A DNA stretch of 64,000 bases. Origin: Cladorhizidae sp. MBARI D1340-BT2 (Eukaryota > Porifera > Demospongiae > Poecilosclerida > Cladorhizidae). Both the position numbers and the translations under genes were made by a program. Location of the stretch: NCBI GenBank assembly GCA_028752905.1, contig JAQNBH010000010.1, positions 14,551,984 through 14,615,983 on the forward strand, in the 5' to 3' direction. This document shows, piece after piece, positions 1 to 64,000 of the stretch. Position 1 is the stretch's first letter; each line of letters opens with the position of its first letter. The notes beneath the pieces are model-generated. The model ran no database searches. It saw only the letters and a program-made list of their open reading frames with translations, and had not been told where the DNA came from.

Positions 1-239
1 CCATGGTAGTATTACAATAATTATTAATCATACAAACTCACTGAAGGATAATCCAGTGCAATAAAAAATCAACAGCAAGATTCACATGGGAAATAGAAAA
101 ACAAACATTATAGATACAAGTCCATCAGTAACTACTTTATGGCTATGACTAAAACTAAACCAAAAAAGTTCTCGCTCTGGTTTAGTAATTTTTGAAACAT
201 TATTACGATCTAAATCTTTTAATACTAGCAGTATACATA
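1..239. other. Downstream flank / 3' UTR of the receptor gene
   Basis: AT-rich sequence after the stop codon. No clear AATAAA polyadenylation signal on the minus strand is visible before the window edge, so the transcript end may lie outside. Confidence 0.4.
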
Positions 240-59915
<59,676 letters not shown>

Positions 59916-62900
59916 GACTTCCACCTTCTTCCTGCAGATTAGGGAATTGGGAGTAGCTGGACTGATTGTAGGCTGGAGTTGCAATAAGAGGTTTTCTAAC
60001 AACAAATTAGAAGTCAGCTATCACTATTTCTAGACACACATAAGCTAGACTAAAAGTCCATCCTCTTAACTATAGGCACTGCTAGAAACAGAGAGGAAGC
60101 AACAGATTTAAAGTGGTCAGGCCAGGAAGTGTCTATGGCTTCACTAATTTTCTAAGAATCTGTCCTAATAATATGGAAGAGTTTTGTTTGAAGATATATT
60201 TTATTTTACCACCAGAAGACAAACTTTTTTAAAACATGAAAATGGGTATAATGATTGTTAAGCATTCTCTAATTGATCATGGCTGTTGAAATAAATAATT
60301 GTGTGGAATTTGGGCACACCAATGTTTTTCCTCAAACCCCCCTAGCAACTTCCAAGTCACTGGATAGAGGTCAAAAATGAGCTATATCAACCAACATGTT
60401 ATAAGTCTAGCTTGTATGATTATAGAGCCTAAGAAGTCACGTGTCTTGTGGAGGTTGGCTGCAAAAAGACCGAGCTGATTTTCATTAAAACAGACTGAGA
60501 TACATGCTTTTAAATGTTGCTCCTCCATTCAATACTCTGCTAGCCAGCAAGAGTGTAGTACTTCAGGTAAAGAGCTCCGAGCCACTACAAGACTAGCCTA
60601 TTTAGACAGCAAAGTTATTCTAGAAGCACATAAACATGTAATGTACAAGGTATGTGTGCATGTACAAAAGGATATATGTTATCCTAAAGAAGTATTTAAC
60701 TGTTCAAATTTCTCTTTATAGTCGAAGTTTTATACTAAGTTAAGAAGTGATGCTTTTAAAGTAGCTATTTTGTTAAAAATGCATTTGAACCGATCCATAT
60801 CATTAGGTCCTATTATGTTGCCTCTGGAGGCATGGATTCTTCATGATGTGCACTTATAAAACACTATACCACTGGTGGTAGAGCCTGTCTTGGAGAGATG
60901 ATATGACTGCTGCAGGTCTGTTTTCTTGGATGCCGATGAGTTTAAATCTCCCTACGCAGTGATTTGCTTCAGTATTATAGGCTAGTAATAAAATGTGAGG
61001 GAGTTAGCTGTATGTTTATGATTAAGCTTGTTGCAACCTGTCAATGTGTTGGATCTTTAATCATACCACCAGAGTTCCATGCAAGCATTATTTTCAAATT
61101 ATTCTCTACCGCTTGCTTCTCGGGTGGAATATTGATTAGCTTGCCCAATTTCAAATTCATTGAGGAGATATTAACTCTACTAAGGTATTTGGCTCAGTGA
61201 TGCCATATTCCCTGGAGTGACAAATATCCTGTGAAACTGGCCTCTACCTCTAGCATGAGGCTAACATTATCATTGCTGATCTTTTGGAAGTGTTTGGGAG
61301 ATGTTCAGCTATAAACTAAGCTGGGCCAACTGCAATTTCTTCAAAGAAAACACCAGAGATCTATTGATTGTGAATAAGCCCAATTAGATCACGAATGTGA
61401 GAAGGCAGGGGTGCAGATAAGAGCTCTTACTAATACCTTTGTGGCAGAGAAAACAGAATTTCAGCATAGTTTAAGTGATGATTCAAGACTTCTAGAATTT
61501 GAGCCTGGAAAAATTGTAATATAATCTTAAACCTAGATAGTGGAGCAAGTATATGATCCCACCAAACCCTCCAGGGGTAGAGGGAGGGGGGGGGGAAGAA
61601 ATTGTCACCGAGTGCCCTGTAACTTCTATTAGTAGCACAGGTGTTGGTATTACTGCTTACCCTTGAGGTAAACTAGTAGACCTTGCCGGTGAATCCACTT
61701 CCATGATCTCCGCATAAAGACACACCCATACCTACTTGGGGGAGGACCACTTCCACTGTGCTCCTCTCCCAAGTAGGCATCTAGTAATATGACTGCAGTT
61801 ATACCCAGTGGAGGTATAATTACACTGCATCTAGCTGGACAATGGTCACTGTGGAATCTAGTGAGGTGAGATGGGTCCTTATCATTGGTTTTCTATGACT
61901 AGCAAAATATAAAAATATAATATAGTTACCTGCAGCCAGCTTTCAAGGTATTGAAACTTCCTGCCAATGCACCTATTTATCAGGGTTGTCTACTATGTGG
62001 GATACTAGGATTACACTTACAGGATTTTTTAACTTACAAAAGTCTGGAAAGATAGCCCTCTCAGGGCATAGTTCATTACGATTTTATTGATGTCTCCACA
62101 TGCACAGCTACAAGATTACCTTGGAATGTGATATGTAACATTATATATAGCTGTACTGACACACAATCTTCTCCCTACACATTTGTATGTCTCACACATT
62201 ACACAGTCATACACATACATACACATACACACACGTGCACACACATGCACACACACATGGACACAAATTTGAGAACATTTATTAAGCACCTTGATTGTAA
62301 AAATTAGCGGATGAGAGATGCTCAACAAATGATAAAATGTTATAGTGAGTACTGTGAGACTTGATCATGTGCCACCCCCTACATATAGCAACCACCCTGA
62401 CCAACCATGTACCTTCACCCAAGTCCATCCTGGTGTATAGTAACCACTAACCAACCACACCATATCTTCCAAGTGTTACATACCTGACATAATTATAGAA
62501 ACACACTCACGACATGGCTCTTTCCCCTAGTCATGCCCCCGACATATAGTAACCACTAACCAATTTGTCTAATTCCTCGTGGTCTACTTGGGTACAGTGT
62601 TCTTTCAATTTTTATAGAAGTCTATCCAATATAACACTTTATCTTGCTTTATCTGCATTCTTATGATATCACCAGTTTGAAGATCTTTCCTTTACAGTAT
62701 AATAATAATATGGTTACAAAAATGGTCCATTGGTGAATAAATGTGACAAAAATGTGGTATTAAGATATTGGATTGAATTGTCAAAAAATAAAAAGCTAAG
62801 GTAGACCATATATATTTTGAGAAGTATTTAACTTTTAAAATTATGACATGACAAAGGAGTGTTTGTGGCCTGCTTTGCTAAATCCTTCCTATCTTTTATG

Positions 62901-64000
62901 AAAACAAGTTTTTAAATAGAACATTTTTTGTCTTGTTCCTTTTTGTAACCCCCTATAAACTAGCCACCTTTAAGAATAAGCCCTCAACTAACCATATTAT
63001 AATTGATAGGATCTGAGAAAAGGGGTCTTATGTAGAGAAAAATGTTTTTGTGGTATGACCTCAAACTAATAGTTTGACTAGTTTTCTTTTTTTGTACTAC
63101 AGGCATCTAATACCTTTCCTTTACATTTGTGTGAAGTCTGAAGGCTCCTGTTTGCTTCTTTGTATGCAAGAGTGAAGTTAGAAGATTGGTGGTGAAGAAG
63201 CTTGCTACGCGTGTAATGGAACTGCGTTGCCATGTAACGTGGAGAAAATACTGCCCGCGATGTGGAAAGATGGGAAACCCCAATAAAATGGGGGGATTTC
63301 CTACTAGCTGCTATAGTGGCCGCATGGTTAACAAACTAACAAATATTATAATACAGCTTTTTAAATATTTGGAGTTGATTGCATATATATATATAAATAT
63401 ATATAAAGAATCATGTTAATGTTAGTAGTCTACATGGTAAATGCTTGTTTCATATCTTTCACAGAGAGAAATATATCCACAATTTACAAGTAATTTGCCT
63501 CGTTGTGTTGAAGGCATGTGCTGTTAAAAAATATCCACAATAATCTAAAACAATTGATATTGCAGCAAAACATGTAGCAGTCAGATTTTCTGATGGCAAC
63601 TGTTTACCAATTATTGTCACTGGAAATTTGAGGTCTATTGATAGCAAAATTGTAACATTTTTGTACGCGGGTTATATATTTGCCAATAGTTGATATTATG
63701 ATAGACATGAATTTATCAATATACAAGGCCCAGTGACAATGAACAAACTCTACTTTTAAAAAATTTGAACACTGAATATTTAAAAACTACTATATTAATG
63801 TATCAAATTCCTTAACTCTCAGTTGACATAATAACATTACAATAAGCTTTTCAATAATCAAATTGAAATTGTATTCTGGTAGCTAGCCATTCAGAGGATT
63901 CAGATCCTTTGTAGGGTAGCAGCAGAGAAGACACAGCAAATGCAAGCAGGACCATCAAAAGAAGAGAGAAGGATATCTATAGTAGTGAAGATTCAATACC
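59916..64000. other. Upstream region of the receptor gene, no gene recognised
   Basis: Holds the 5' UTR and promoter of the receptor, but no TATA box or other element stands out. Short open frames (for example 60964-61200 plus, 63186-63419 plus) have no recognisable domain. Features seen: a G-run near 61590, a hairpin at 61731-61777, a CA stretch near 62215-62260, and a partial dispersed repeat (CAGTTGACATAATAACATTA) at 63822. Confidence 0.5.
61731..61777. repeat. Strong inverted repeat (hairpin)
   Basis: The arms CCTACTTGGGGGAGGA and TCCTCTCCCAAGTAGG pair almost perfectly around a loop of about 15 bases. Function unknown. Confidence 0.6.

Overview
The window is AT-rich animal genomic DNA dominated by one large gene on the minus strand. 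Joining 29 exons by splice sites and reading frame gives an uninterrupted 1,708-residue protein (5,127 coding bases), from a start codon at 59915 to a stop at 240. It is a single-pass receptor tyrosine kinase: signal peptide, short cysteine-rich module, about ten tandem Calx-beta modules, one transmembrane helix, and a tyrosine kinase domain with every catalytic motif present. The kinase most resembles the Met/Axl group by eye. Every junction has GT/AG sites and the phases agree throughout. Calx-beta tandems are known from sponge aggregation-factor proteins, and the intron and repeat style fits an early-branching metazoan. A sponge is my best guess; a cnidarian is possible. The species is inferred, not shown.

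Layout from the 3' end of the gene (left) to the 5' end (right). 240-2007: C-terminal tail, kinase C-lobe and activation segment. 2008-10210: an 8.2 kb intron holding a decayed Ty3/gypsy element with LTRs (2711-7366), a TTAA-flanked MITE (8914-9586) and a minisatellite. 10211-12124: catalytic loop, N-lobe, juxtamembrane and transmembrane exons. 12341-40304: Calx-beta exons, mostly paired (N-half exon plus C-half exon, all phase 1). Their introns hold a 42 bp minisatellite, a CR1/jockey-type RT relic, a decayed hAT transposase, a second hAT fragment with terminal inverted repeats, and a long TTG/TTA-rich tract. 40305-50423: a 10.1 kb intron with a very long (AAAT)n array, a GC-rich LINE of the restriction-like-endonuclease type embedded in that array, a Penelope-like relic and a second gypsy relic. 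50424-50576: cysteine-rich exon. 50577-59872: a 9.3 kb intron with multi-kb CA-rich arrays and a tandem duplication of about 3.56 kb. 59873-59915: signal-peptide exon. 59916-64000: upstream DNA with no recognised gene.

All other coding capacity is mobile-element debris or unidentified fragments. A small interspersed repeat with the core CTGATGA-hairpin-GAAAC, reminiscent of a hammerhead ribozyme core, occurs at least seven times in both orientations. No tRNA, rRNA, CRISPR or prokaryotic feature was seen.
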